Assembly (NCBI GenBank): GCA_944385925.1
Contig: CALWZE010000089.1
Location: 1 to 64,000 of the forward strand
Length of the DNA stretch: 64,000 nt
Reading direction: 5' to 3'
From: an uncultured Clostridia bacterium
GTDB taxonomy: Bacteria > Bacillota > Clostridia > Oscillospirales > Ruminococcaceae
Of the stretch, positions 14,391 to 22,892 are shown one piece after another. Under the pieces are notes generated by a model. The model was not told the DNA's origin, did no database searches, and saw nothing but the letters and a program-made list of their open reading frames with translations. The position numbers and the translations under genes were made by a program. How positions within the stretch are numbered: position 1 is the stretch's first letter; every line of letters begins with the position of its first letter.

Positions 14391-15077
14391 ATGAACAGAA
14401 TTCTGATTGTGGAGGACGAGGAAAAAATTGCCCGTTTTCTTGAACTGGAGCTATCCCATGAAGGGTATCAGGTGGGCAAGGCCGCGGATGGCCGGACCGG
14501 ACTGGAACTGGCGCTTTCGGGTGATTATGATCTGATGCTGCTCGATCTCATGCTGCCGGAACTCAATGGCATCGAGGTGATGCGCAGGCTGCGCAGGAGT
14601 TCGGATATGCCGGTGATCATGCTGACCGCACGGGATGCAGTGATGGATAAGGTAACCGGACTGGACATGGGAGCGGACGATTATGTAACCAAGCCGTTCG
14701 CGATTGAGGAATTGCTGGCAAGGATTCGGGTGACTTTGCGCGGCCGCAAGAATGCGGGCGCACTGAGCGGACAGACCATGCTGCAATGCGGCAAGCTGCA
14801 CATGGACTGCGCGAGGCATACAGTGGACTATGACGGCACGACTATAGAGTTAACGCGCCGGGAATTCTCCATGCTGGAACTGATGCTGCGCAACCAGCAG
14901 ATCGTGCTTAGCCGGGAGCAGTTTATTGAAGAAGTCTGGGGCTATGATTTTGTTGGGGAAACGAATGTTGTGGATGTATATATCCGCTATCTGCGTGCAA
15001 AGATTGACGATGCTTTTGGGGCCGATCTGATCCACACGGTGCGCGGAATCGGTTATGTACTCAGGGAAGAGCAATGA
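14391..15077 (+). CDS. OmpR-family response regulator
   Basis: Protein of 228 residues. The receiver domain (1-115) has the acidic pocket in IVEDEEK, the phospho-acceptor Asp in LMLLDLMLPELNG, Thr in IMLTARD and Lys in YVTKPF. A winged-helix Trans_reg_C domain (about 130-225) with LTRREFSMLELML and VDVYIRYLRAKID follows. ATG 14391 follows GGAGCG. Its stop overlaps the kinase start (ATGA), so the two make a standard two-component operon. About 250 bp of gene-free DNA precedes it. The signal and targets are unknown. Confidence 0.95.
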   Translation: MNRILIVEDEEKIARFLELELSHEGYQVGKAADGRTGLELALSGDYDLMLLDLMLPELNGIEVMRRLRRSSDMPVIMLTARDAVMDKVTGLDMGADDYVTKPFAIEELLARIRVTLRGRKNAGALSGQTMLQCGKLHMDCARHTVDYDGTTIELTRREFSMLELMLRNQQIVLSREQFIEEVWGYDFVGETNVVDVYIRYLRAKIDDAFGADLIHTVRGIGYVLREEQ

Positions 15078-16414
15078 AAGAGCAGGGAACATCGACGGCC
15101 CAGCGCATACAGCGGCTGCAATCCAGGCGCACCAGGCTTGTGCTTGCGGCGATGGATATTATTTTGCTGCTGACGACTGTTCTGTGCTGGTGCTATCTAA
15201 ACGACAGCGCATACCTGAACGAATATAACCCATTCAGATTGCTGAATGCGGTGGATCGTGCATTTGTGTTCTCGGACACAGCCACGCCCGGGTTGATCTG
15301 GGTCGGTTATTCCATGTCGGCTGTCGGACTGGAAACCGTTGTTGTGGACGCAACCGGGTTGTTTTATGTGCTTGCAGCGGCGATCCCGATCGTGCTCCTG
15401 GTGCAGGCGGTCATTGTGTGGATCGCGGATCTGTTTGCGGTTCGGCAGGTGAGAAAACAGCTTCAGCCTCTTTATCATCTGGCGCAGGCTGCGCAGGAGC
15501 TTTCGGAAGAAAGCTATGCGCCGCAGCCGCAGCAGCCGGAAAAGCAGGACAAAAGCGCAAAGCAAGCGGACTCTTTTGAGAGAATGCATACGTTGGAAAA
15601 CGCCATAGAGCAGATTCAGCCAACCTTGCCGGACGCGATGCTCCACACCGGCGACCGGGACCTGAAAGGTCTGGAGGATGCAATCAATAATCTTTTGCGC
15701 CGCACACGGGAAAGCTACAGCCAGCAGACGCGCTTTGTGTCAGACGCCTCTCATGAACTGCGCACGCCGATTGCAGTCATCAAGGGCTACACGGATATGC
15801 TGGACAGGTGGGGGAAAACCGACGAGAAGGTGCTGGAAGAATCCATTGCGGCCATCAAGAGCGAAACAGAGCAGATGAGCGTTCTTGTTGAGCAGCTTCT
15901 GTTCCTTGCACGCGGCGACAGCGGCAGAAACCGGTTTTCTCCGGAACAGCTTTCGGTCAGCGACCTTGTGCGGGAGGTGCGTGAAGAGTCTGCCATGATC
16001 GACGCGCAGCACCGCTGGCTTCTGGAGGCGCGGCAGGAGGTAACCGCGCTCGCCGACCCGGCCATGCTCAAGCAGGCGATCCGCATTCTTGCGGACAATG
16101 CCGCAAAATACACGCCGTCCGGGGAAACGATTTTGCTGCGCGCGGCATATGACCGGGACGGTGCGCCGACGATTACGGTGCAGGATAACGGACAGGGAAT
16201 CGCGAGCGGCGAGGTTTCGCAGGTTTTTGATCGCTTTTTCCGCTCGGATCAGGCACGCAGCCGCCGGCAGGGCGGCAGCGGTTTGGGGCTTTCAATCGCA
16301 AAATGGATTGTGGACAGGCATGGCGGCTATATTGATTTGCTGACCAGCGAGGGGATCGGCACCCGCTTTTCCATTCATCTGCCCCGCTGCGATTCGATGC
16401 AGCAGGGAAAATAG
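15074..16414 (+). CDS. Membrane sensor histidine kinase
   Basis: Protein of 446 residues with two membrane segments (about 18-42 and 93-120) around a short extracytoplasmic loop. A linker rich in Q/E/P (about 150-175) is followed by an H-box DASHELRTPIAVIKGY near residue 225, an N-box (ILADNAAKYT), G1 VQDNGQGI and G2 GGSGLGLSIAKW. It autophosphorylates and passes phosphate to the regulator encoded just upstream. The small outer loop suggests sensing in or near the membrane. The ligand cannot be inferred. A GC-rich terminator follows at 16498. Confidence 0.93.
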   Translation: MKEQGTSTAQRIQRLQSRRTRLVLAAMDIILLLTTVLCWCYLNDSAYLNEYNPFRLLNAVDRAFVFSDTATPGLIWVGYSMSAVGLETVVVDATGLFYVLAAAIPIVLLVQAVIVWIADLFAVRQVRKQLQPLYHLAQAAQELSEESYAPQPQQPEKQDKSAKQADSFERMHTLENAIEQIQPTLPDAMLHTGDRDLKGLEDAINNLLRRTRESYSQQTRFVSDASHELRTPIAVIKGYTDMLDRWGKTDEKVLEESIAAIKSETEQMSVLVEQLLFLARGDSGRNRFSPEQLSVSDLVREVREESAMIDAQHRWLLEARQEVTALADPAMLKQAIRILADNAAKYTPSGETILLRAAYDRDGAPTITVQDNGQGIASGEVSQVFDRFFRSDQARSRRQGGSGLGLSIAKWIVDRHGGYIDLLTSEGIGTRFSIHLPRCDSMQQGK

Positions 16415-16497
16415 TGGAAATACTTTGCCTGGATTTTGCATCATTTTTCACAGCGCATAAGCGCGGCAAACCCTTGTATAGCTTTAAAGACAAATTA

Positions 16498-16530
16498 GCG
16501 GCGCCGGGACCGATCCGGCGCCGCTTTTTA
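16498..16530 (+). terminator. Terminator after the two-component operon
   Basis: GCGGCGCCGG / CCGGCGCCGC stem with a 7-nt loop, then TTTTTATTTTG. Confidence 0.85.
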
Positions 16531-16672
16531 TTTTGTTTGCTTAAGCATAGAGATACCCCCGGCCCTGACAGAAATATTAAGGGCTTTCGCTTCAAGCTTC
16601 GAAAAAATCGAGAAAAGATCAGCAGCTTTATGACTGTCAAAAAGCTGCTCTTGAAAAAGGCAACGCCCGTCT
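16498..16672 (+). repeat. Dispersed intergenic repeat, copy 1
   Basis: Begins with a GC hairpin, then block A at 16533-16566 (TTGTTTGCTTAAGCATAGAG followed by a CCCCCGGC run) and block B at 16636-16656 (GTCAAAAAGCTGCTCTTGAA), then GCAACGCC. The same blocks, in the same order and with similar spacing, lie inverted at 39206-39376. Roughly 30 of 35 bases match in block A. The spacing DNA between the blocks is not conserved. Confidence 0.7.
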
Positions 16673-16864
16673 GTGGACAGGCGTTTGACTGGTTTCCAGT
16701 CCTCGACACATTCGGAGGGTGTGGAGCAAGTAAGCAGCTGGTTTGTCCCCGGGAGCGTGTTTGGCGCAATTTGTGTAAAGCAGGCAAATCGCGGGAAGCC
16801 GGGAAACGGAGCCGTGAAATTTAAGAGCGGGGCTTGCCGCATGGCAGGCGCAGGCCTTATCCAA

Positions 16865-17737
16865 TCAAAAGACGATCAGGGTCAGCAGTTCGTCCGGCTC
16901 ACTGTAGTTCAGCATCAATGTGGAGCCGTCCTGTGCAAGAAAACGCAGGCTGTTTTCCGCTTCGCTTTGCAGGGTGAAGCTTTCGCCCAGCGCTGTGCTG
17001 AAGCTTTCAAACTCGTCGGTCGAGACGTTGAAAATGGAATAACAGGTTTCGCCTTCACCGGTTTGGAACGTGCTGATGCTGCGGCCGCTGAAGGTGTCCG
17101 GCAGAGAATCCGGGAGCTCTGTGACTATACGGCTTGTGCTTTCCTGTTTGGGCTCTTCGTCTATGTACCGACGCAGAAATTCGTCGTCGGCGCCGGCAAA
17201 CAGTGCTTCAAGTTCCTGAAGCTGTTCCGGATCAAGAGCGGAGAGGTCGCCGCTGGCAATGGCCTGCTGTTGCGCAGTGTCCAAAACAACCGCATCCCCG
17301 GAAACAGAGCGCTTAAGCACAGTAAGAACTGCCTGCGGGCCGCCGCCCAGCGCGTCCGCCTGCGGCTTGATGAGTGTGAAGTATCCTGCGCCGAGCAATC
17401 CGCTCAGCAGAATAACGCACACAAGCGCATAAAGAAAATAGCCGCGGGCGAAGTTTTTGCGGTTGCGGTTTTTGTCTGAAAAGCAGAAAACAATCAAAAA
17501 GATAAATCCGATAACCGGCAAAGAAAACAGTATAAAAAGACCAACGTAGCCCCACGGTTTGGTCAGACGTATTTTTTTGCGGGGGGCAGGACGTCTCATG
17601 CCTGCCTGTGAAAACGAAGAGCTGTTTTCATCAGACGGATCGGGCTGCGCAGAAGGCGGCACAGCGGCCGGCTGGACGGTTTCAGCGGAAGAAGAATTTC
17701 CGGCCGCAGCCTGTCGATTTTTTTCACTGTAAATCAT
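16865..17737 (-). CDS. Two-TM membrane protein with a proline-rich cytoplasmic N-terminus
   Basis: About 290 residues, family not recognised. Residues 1-45 are low-complexity (A/P/Q/S). Two membrane segments follow (about 60-82, VGLFILFSLPVIGFIFLIVF, and about 93-115). The outer part (about 116-290) is acidic and has a Cys-containing beta-rich end (GETCYSIFNVSTDEFESFST). A double-glycine stretch (ALGGGPQAVL) sits after the second membrane segment. ATG 17737 is chosen because TGGAGGAAAA precedes it. It faces the two-component genes across repeat copy 1. It could sense or modify the cell envelope, but nothing specific can be claimed. Confidence 0.7.
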   Translation of the reverse strand: MIYSEKNRQAAAGNSSSAETVQPAAVPPSAQPDPSDENSSSFSQAGMRRPAPRKKIRLTKPWGYVGLFILFSLPVIGFIFLIVFCFSDKNRNRKNFARGYFLYALVCVILLSGLLGAGYFTLIKPQADALGGGPQAVLTVLKRSVSGDAVVLDTAQQQAIASGDLSALDPEQLQELEALFAGADDEFLRRYIDEEPKQESTSRIVTELPDSLPDTFSGRSISTFQTGEGETCYSIFNVSTDEFESFSTALGESFTLQSEAENSLRFLAQDGSTLMLNYSEPDELLTLIVF

Positions 17738-18029
17738 TTGTTTTCCTCCATGATGACGATGGTTCTTTGCGCCGTCATGCTTCCAGCGGCACACAGGAAC
17801 ACAGCATTGCCGGCTTTCCGATCTGAAAGTCAGAGACTGCCGTATGTACAAAACCGAAACAATAGTATCACTTTTTCCTTGTATTTCCAAGAAAAATGAA
17901 GCTTTTTTGCGAATTTGACAGAAAAACAGCCAAAATGCGCGATAGTTTTTTGTTTATAAACTGCCGCATGGAGGATAAATACGACGCAGAAGGGATTCAT
18001 GCCCGGCAAACAAGGTTAAAGCAGAGGGC

Positions 18030-19436
18030 TCAGCGCGGCGCAGACCAGGCTTTTTGAAGCAGCGCGCATGCCTCGCGCAGCGCCTGCTCTGCGAGCGAAG
18101 AATAGCCAAGCACAACCGACGATGCAGGCAGGCCGCTTCTATCCCCCAGGCAATATTCCGACAGTCCGCGCAGATGAACCCCCTGTTCGGCAGCGGCCTG
18201 GACGAGCGCCTGTTCGCTCAGCTCTCCCCGAACCTGCGCAATCAGGTGCAGCCCGGTGTGCGCGCCCGTGACAGTGACGCCGCGCTGCACCGCCATGCCC
18301 GTCAGCAGTTCGACCAGAAGGTCGCGGCGCGCGCGGTATGCGACACGAACCCGGTTCAAATGCCGGTAAAATGCGCCGCTTTGTATAAACCGGCGCAGCG
18401 TGTTCTGCTCAAACCGCGAAACGGTTGGGGAATAGACCGAATAACGCTGCCGGAACGCCTCTTCCAGACTGGGCGGAAGGACCATGTAAGCGATGCGGAT
18501 GGAAGGGGCGATGATTCGTGAAAAGGTGCTGATATAAATCACCCGCCCGCAGCTGTCCAGACCCTGCAAAGCGGGGATCGGCCTTGTATCAAACCGGAAT
18601 TCGCTGTCATAGTCGTCCTCAATAATATAACGTCCCGGCATTGCGGCGGCCCAGTTCAGCAAAGCCTGACGGCGCTGCATGGGAAGAATGGCGCCGGTTG
18701 GAAATTGGTGGCTGGGGGTGACATAGACCACCGAAGCCGCGCAGCCATCAAGGCGGTCAACCTCCAGCCCGTTCTGGTCAACGGGCAGAAAGACGCTGGT
18801 TATGCAGTTGTTTTGCAATACCCGATAGATGCGGCCGTAGCCCGGGTCCTCCAGTGCGAAAAGGCGGTCTCGGAACAAGCCGGCAAGCAGGCCGACAAGA
18901 TATTCGATTCCCGCGCCGACCACGATTTGCTCCGCGGTGCAGCGGACCCCCCGGTATTCGTGCAGATAATCGGCAATTGCGCTGCGCAGGGAAAGATCGC
19001 CGCCGCGCTCACCGAGGTTCAGATAATCAGGATGCTCGGTGAGAATTTCCCGTTGGATTCGCGCCCAGGTCTTGTAGGGAAAGAGCGAGGGGTCGACGCC
19101 GCTTGTGCGAAAATCATACAGCCAGTTCTGCGCTTGCGGCGCGGGTGCCGGCGCTGCGGGCACGGGAGAAGGCGGTTCCGGCATCTTTGCAATGCGGCAG
19201 ACATAAAATCCGCTTTTGGGCCTTGCCTCGATATATCCTTCCGCGACCAGCATCTGATAGGCGCCGTCAACGGTATTCACGCTCAGCCCCAGCTGGGCCG
19301 CAAGCGCGCGCTTTGAGGGCAGCTTCTGTTCCGCGTGCAGTTGTCCGCGCGTGATCTGCGCGGCAATGCTTTTGTACAGCCGCAGATATAAAGGACCCTT
19401 TTCGGATGTAAACAACGGTGTTTCATACAATTCCAT
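18030..19436 (-). CDS. MocR/PdxR-type GntR regulator with aminotransferase domain
   Basis: About 468 residues. The N-terminal GntR winged helix (about 10-78) has LYKSIAAQITRGQL and LPSKRALAAQLGLSVNTVDG. A fold-type I aminotransferase-like domain (about 110-465) follows, with GAGIEYLVGLLAGL, TPSHQFPTG and EDDYDSEFR. The lysine that would carry PLP is expected in the TFSRIIAPSIRIAYM stretch, where I see Arg rather than Lys; this is worth checking. MocR proteins sense PLP-linked ligands and commonly control a divergent neighbour, here the ECF S-component at 19558. ATG 19436 is used. An upstream in-frame ATG at 19472 lacks a ribosome site. Confidence 0.88.
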   Translation of the reverse strand: MELYETPLFTSEKGPLYLRLYKSIAAQITRGQLHAEQKLPSKRALAAQLGLSVNTVDGAYQMLVAEGYIEARPKSGFYVCRIAKMPEPPSPVPAAPAPAPQAQNWLYDFRTSGVDPSLFPYKTWARIQREILTEHPDYLNLGERGGDLSLRSAIADYLHEYRGVRCTAEQIVVGAGIEYLVGLLAGLFRDRLFALEDPGYGRIYRVLQNNCITSVFLPVDQNGLEVDRLDGCAASVVYVTPSHQFPTGAILPMQRRQALLNWAAAMPGRYIIEDDYDSEFRFDTRPIPALQGLDSCGRVIYISTFSRIIAPSIRIAYMVLPPSLEEAFRQRYSVYSPTVSRFEQNTLRRFIQSGAFYRHLNRVRVAYRARRDLLVELLTGMAVQRGVTVTGAHTGLHLIAQVRGELSEQALVQAAAEQGVHLRGLSEYCLGDRSGLPASSVVLGYSSLAEQALREACALLQKAWSAPR

Positions 19437-19557
19437 GAGAACACACTCCGTATGTGTTGAATCTGATACCATAAAAATATTATAAATTGGATATTTCAAT
19501 GATATCACATTCTGCGTAAAATGGGAACACATAGAAACCCTGTTGGAGGATAAAACG
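19437..19557. promoter_or_regulatory. Divergent control region between the MocR and ECF genes
   Basis: AACACA-7-TGTGTT (19440-19458) is an inverted repeat beside the MocR start. A further AACACA occurs at about 19526 near the ECF ribosome site. A TATAAT-like -10 for the MocR gene lies near 19479-19484 on the minus strand. The repeats fit the direct or inverted half-sites seen at MocR-controlled promoters. Confidence 0.5.
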
Positions 19558-20133
19558 ATGGATATGCAGAACAAACAAATGGGAGAAAGAAAACGGTTCA
19601 ATACCAGGACAGTTGCAATGATAGGACTGATGGCGGCGCTGGTGTTTGTGGGAACCTTCCTGCGTATCAAGATACCGGTTGGCACGGATGATACCATGCT
19701 GCATTTCGGCAATGTATTCTGCCTGCTGAGCGGGCTGCTTTTTGGCGGTGTGCCCGGCGGCCTTGCGGCGGGCATCGGCAGCGCGCTGTTCGATCTTTGC
19801 AGTGAGTACGCTTCCGAGGCATGGATCACCTTTATCAATAAGTTCGTTATGGGCCTTGTGGCTGGATTGATCGCGCACTGGGGTGCAAAACAGGCGGGAA
19901 AAGCGCGGATGATTGTCGCAGCGGTATGCGGCTCGCTCAGCTATTGCGTGCTCTATATTGCGAAAACGATCATTACCCAGCGGCTGATTTATGCAATGCC
20001 GTGGGCGGGTGTCTGGCCGATTGTGGCGGTGAAAGGCGCGGTGACCCTCACCAACGGCTTGATTGCGGTGGCCGCAAGCCTGATCCTGTATTACGTGCTT
20101 AAACCAGCATTGCAGCGCGCACATATTCTCTAA
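19558..20133 (+). CDS. ECF transporter S-component, vitamin B6 uptake suspected
   Basis: Protein of 191 residues with five or six membrane segments and the usual S-component start: a charged tail, then VAMIGLMAALVFVGTFLRI, a glycine-rich GLLFGGVPGGLAAGIGSALF turn and a long last helix. S-components bind a vitamin and dock on a shared EcfAAT module, which is not in this window. Divergence from a MocR/PdxR-type regulator suggests a pyridoxal-related ligand, as for PdxU-type proteins in Firmicutes. Other vitamins remain possible. GGAGGA precedes ATG 19558, and a terminator follows at 20145. Confidence 0.82.
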   Translation: MDMQNKQMGERKRFNTRTVAMIGLMAALVFVGTFLRIKIPVGTDDTMLHFGNVFCLLSGLLFGGVPGGLAAGIGSALFDLCSEYASEAWITFINKFVMGLVAGLIAHWGAKQAGKARMIVAAVCGSLSYCVLYIAKTIITQRLIYAMPWAGVWPIVAVKGAVTLTNGLIAVAASLILYYVLKPALQRAHIL

Positions 20134-20144
20134 TAATCCAAACA

Positions 20145-20177
20145 AACGCCTGTCGGGTTTATCCGGCAGGCGTTTTT
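20145..20177 (+). terminator. Terminator after the ECF S-component gene
   Basis: AACGCCTGTCGG / CCGGCAGGCGTT stem with a short loop, then TTTTTG. Confidence 0.85.
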
Positions 20178-20432
20178 GTTTGCGGCGCTGTCTTTCCGGA
20201 AAAAAGATCAAAGCGAATCCCATTCAACCAACCGATGATTGGATACTTAAAAATACGTAGCCGAAAATCGAATCTTATTATCTATCCCAATCAAGAAACC
20301 GAATTAAAAAAACAAAATAAATCAATATTTGCCAGTATATCGCTCGAATTATTATTTCACTTCGACATACTTCCCGCAGGCGCAGGCGTAAAGTATCTTA
20401 AAGAATCTTTTTGGGAGGCAGAGAAGCGAGGC

Positions 20433-21746
20433 ATGAAACGATTAACCCTTGCCTTAATTCTGGCGCTTTTGATGATATTGGTCTTGGCGCTGCTGGCGCC
20501 GGGTGCGGGAGCACTGAACTATGAGTTTAACCATATAAGCAGTCAGATCAACTCAATCAAACTATATTCGGTGGCTCAGGATCGACTGGTAAACACAGCT
20601 TTGTTTACCCTGCGAACACCGGATACATTGACTTTTCAGACTTATTGCTGTGATTTTGAGACTTTCTCCGGTGAAGGCACAAAATATGCACGGGTCAATC
20701 CCGAGGACGGCGGATACTATGACGATATAAACGCAGACAAAATACAGGCGATTGTTCAGGCGGCCTATCCGTATGCAACGATCGAGGAAATGCGGGAAGC
20801 TGCGCTGCTGTGGGGACTCGCGCCGAAATATGCTGCTTTTACCCCGGAAGAATCAATCACCGCAACCCAGGCGGCGATCTGGCAGTGTTCAAATGCGGTT
20901 GCAGGCGAAGTGGCTGACGATTCCTCTTTGCCGCAGGAGCAGCAGGACAGGATCAATGCGGTCAGAGACTGGCTTTTCAGCCTTACCTCGCAGGAACCGG
21001 CCGTCGCATTATTCGCGATCCATGGCGCATCGATACTCGACCCGAACAGTGGACAGTTTAAGCTGCGGGTAGTTTATGGCAATGCGGGAAGAAATCAGGA
21101 TGGAAGCCTCATCCCTCTGGCAGCGACGTTGGATCCCGGCGCGACTTTTGACAGTACGCCGATCAATAATGGGGATGGAAGCTATACCGCTTTCATTACC
21201 GCGGACCCCGGCGTGATCACAATGCATGTAACCGGCGAGCAGGTTACCGGATATAACGCCTGTTTTTATACGCCTGAAGGCGGACGGGATGAGGCGCAGA
21301 GCTTTGTCGGCATCGGTGCGCCGACAACCGATCTGGCGGCGGATTTTTCCTTCGATCAGGCGGATTTTTCCCGTTGCATTGTGATTGAAAAGGTTGACCA
21401 GGCGTCTCCTGAGATAAAACTGGATGGGGCGGAATTTGCGCTCTATGAAAGGGTCCGGGTCGGTCAGGGAGAGGCGCGGGATTTGTTCCTGGGCCGGTAC
21501 CGCACGACGGGAGCGCAGGGAAGCGCGCAGATATGCGGCCTGAATCCGGACAGTTTTTATACAGTGGTGGAGGTTACCGCTCCGGAAGGGTATATTTCAG
21601 ATGGAACTACCCATTTAATCGGGCCTTCGGAGTCTCCGGATGTTCTGGTGCTCACCATTGCAAACCGCAAAAAGGAAGTGCCGCCCGAACCGATACCGTT
21701 GGAGCCGCTGCCCTATACGGGAGAGTATATCGGGGGTGAGCCTTAA
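20433..21746 (+). CDS. Thioester-domain surface adhesin with Cna-B domain and tail-less LPYTG motif
   Basis: Protein of 437 residues with a signal peptide (1-27). A thioester domain (about 45-215) has the Cys in YCCDF (C72/C73) and the Gln in ATQAAIW (Q146), the pair that forms an internal Cys-Gln thioester able to bond covalently to host amines. A middle beta region (about 220-310) and a SpaA/Cna-B domain (about 318-416) follow, with IVIEKVDQASPEIKLDGAEF and an EVTAPEGY end. It finishes LPYTGEYIGGEP and stops. A normal sorting signal would continue with a hydrophobic segment and a basic tail, which are absent. The sortase gene begins inside the stop (TAATG). Confidence 0.82.
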   Translation: MKRLTLALILALLMILVLALLAPGAGALNYEFNHISSQINSIKLYSVAQDRLVNTALFTLRTPDTLTFQTYCCDFETFSGEGTKYARVNPEDGGYYDDINADKIQAIVQAAYPYATIEEMREAALLWGLAPKYAAFTPEESITATQAAIWQCSNAVAGEVADDSSLPQEQQDRINAVRDWLFSLTSQEPAVALFAIHGASILDPNSGQFKLRVVYGNAGRNQDGSLIPLAATLDPGATFDSTPINNGDGSYTAFITADPGVITMHVTGEQVTGYNACFYTPEGGRDEAQSFVGIGAPTTDLAADFSFDQADFSRCIVIEKVDQASPEIKLDGAEFALYERVRVGQGEARDLFLGRYRTTGAQGSAQICGLNPDSFYTVVEVTAPEGYISDGTTHLIGPSESPDVLVLTIANRKKEVPPEPIPLEPLPYTGEYIGGEP

Positions 21747-22519
21747 TGCGAAAAAGTGTACGGCTGCGCCTGGCTTTGGCGCTGCTTGCGCTGAGCATGA
21801 CAGTGATCGGAGCGATCCTTTTTGTGCAGGCCCGCGTTGATAAGGCGGCTGAAGCAGCAACGCAGGCTTCTCTGTCTCCGGTTTCTGCGCCGAAAACAGA
21901 AATGGTAAAAGAGCCTGTAGAAGAAATGGAAGAAGAATCGGTGGATTTTGAGGCGCTGCGCGAAATCAATCCGGAAATTGTCGGATGGATCCGCGCACAA
22001 GGGCTGGGAATTGACGAACCGATTGTTCGTGCGTCGGATAATGCAAAGTATCTGACTACAAATTTTGAAGGGGAACAGGATCGCAGCGGCGCGATTTTTC
22101 TGGATTATGCCTGCGTTCAGGACTTTGAGGAGCAGCATGTGGTGCTCTATGGGCATAATCTGAAAGCCGGTGGACGATTTTCGCCCCTGATCCAGCTCAA
22201 AAAACAGGAGGCGTTTGAGCAGTTCCAGGACGATATCGTTATTTATACGCCGCAGCGCGAAATCCCTTTGCGAATTGTGGGCGTGGAAGCTGCGCCTGCC
22301 GATGGCCTGCGACGGATGACTGACTTTGAGTCTCTCGAGGCTTTTCAGCAGTATGCGCTGGGATATATCAACGGCTGTACCCTCAGTGATTCTCCCAAGG
22401 ACGGTGTAAACCGGCTATATTCCTTTATTACCTGCAGCTATGAGGGAGAGGACTATCGAACCTATATTTATGCGGTCGAGCGCCCAGTATCCGAGGCAGA
22501 AGCGGAATCTGCCGCCTGA
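21746..22519 (+). CDS. Class B-type sortase
   Basis: Protein of 257 residues with an N-terminal signal anchor (about 5-28) and an acidic spacer (50-67). The sortase fold has H137 (LYGHNL), C230 (SFITCSYE) and R238, the full catalytic set. The YSFITCSYEGEDYR pattern fits class B. Its ATG overlaps the adhesin stop by one base (TAATG), so the pair is translationally coupled and the adhesin is the obvious substrate. Class B enzymes usually handle NPQTN-like or pilin signals, whereas the partner has LPYTG, so the pairing is not textbook. Confidence 0.88.
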   Translation: MRKSVRLRLALALLALSMTVIGAILFVQARVDKAAEAATQASLSPVSAPKTEMVKEPVEEMEEESVDFEALREINPEIVGWIRAQGLGIDEPIVRASDNAKYLTTNFEGEQDRSGAIFLDYACVQDFEEQHVVLYGHNLKAGGRFSPLIQLKKQEAFEQFQDDIVIYTPQREIPLRIVGVEAAPADGLRRMTDFESLEAFQQYALGYINGCTLSDSPKDGVNRLYSFITCSYEGEDYRTYIYAVERPVSEAEAESAA

Positions 22520-22773
22520 GCGATCAGCGTGCCTGCCGCAGAGAAATGCACTTTGTTCCGTTGGGCTCTAAGCGGAGTTCCGGGTACTTTCGGAAGCATA
22601 TTTTCTGCCCCGGTAAGGAACCGGGACGGGGAATATCGATGATTCGGCGCAGACGCCATGGCGCAGAGAAGGATATGCGTTTTGACTGACAGCCATAGAG
22701 GGCGGGAAAAAGAAAACCAAACGGATTGACAGCGAAATGACAAAATTCTTTAATGCATTATAGTTGTAAAGCC

Positions 22774-22802
22774 TTGCCAAGCGAGCGGGAAAAAGGTATA
22801 AT
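22774..22802 (+). promoter_or_regulatory. Strong promoter for serC-serA-DUF1015
   Basis: TTGCCA (22774-22779), a 17-nt spacer, TATAAT (22797-22802). The expected transcription start (about 22809) falls inside the left arm of the hairpin at 22807-22831. Confidence 0.8.
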
Positions 22803-22806
22803 AAAA

Positions 22807-22831
22807 ACCAGCCGTAAAAGGCTGGTTTTTT
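22807..22831 (+). terminator. Terminator hairpin overlapping the serC transcription start
   Basis: ACCAGCC / GGCTGGT stem with a GTAAAA loop region and TTTTTT at 22826-22831. Transcripts from upstream would form it. Transcripts from the overlapping promoter begin within the left arm and could not form it fully. Confidence 0.7.
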
Positions 22832-22892
22832 ATTTTGCCGGCTCTTTTACCGGCAGAAAAACGGATTAAACATTTCTTCGGAGGACAAAAAA

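Larger units (their letters stand above)
16415..16864. other. Gene-free 450-bp interval holding repeat copy 1
   Basis: After the kinase stop comes a strong hairpin at 16498-16530, then the dispersed repeat described separately (16498-16672), which includes AGCAGCTTT / AAAGCTGCT at 16621-16649. The rest has open frames on both strands, but they have no recognisable family and no ribosome site. Confidence 0.6.
22520..22892. other. Gene-free interval before serC
   Basis: About 370 bp. The left half shows nothing beyond weak palindromes. The right part holds a strong promoter (22774-22802), an overlapping hairpin (22807-22831) and a small second hairpin TGCCGG / CCGGCA (22836-22855) in the serC leader. 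I see no T-box or known riboswitch signature. Confidence 0.6.

Noticed and set aside
16528..16842. Small open frames on both strands in the interval after the kinase gene
   Set aside because: They fall inside the dispersed repeat. The repeat's blocks are conserved as DNA, not as protein, and no ribosome site is present.
22807..22892. T-box or SAM riboswitch in the serC leader
   Set aside because: The leader is under 90 nt and lacks the T-box bulge sequence and any known aptamer core.
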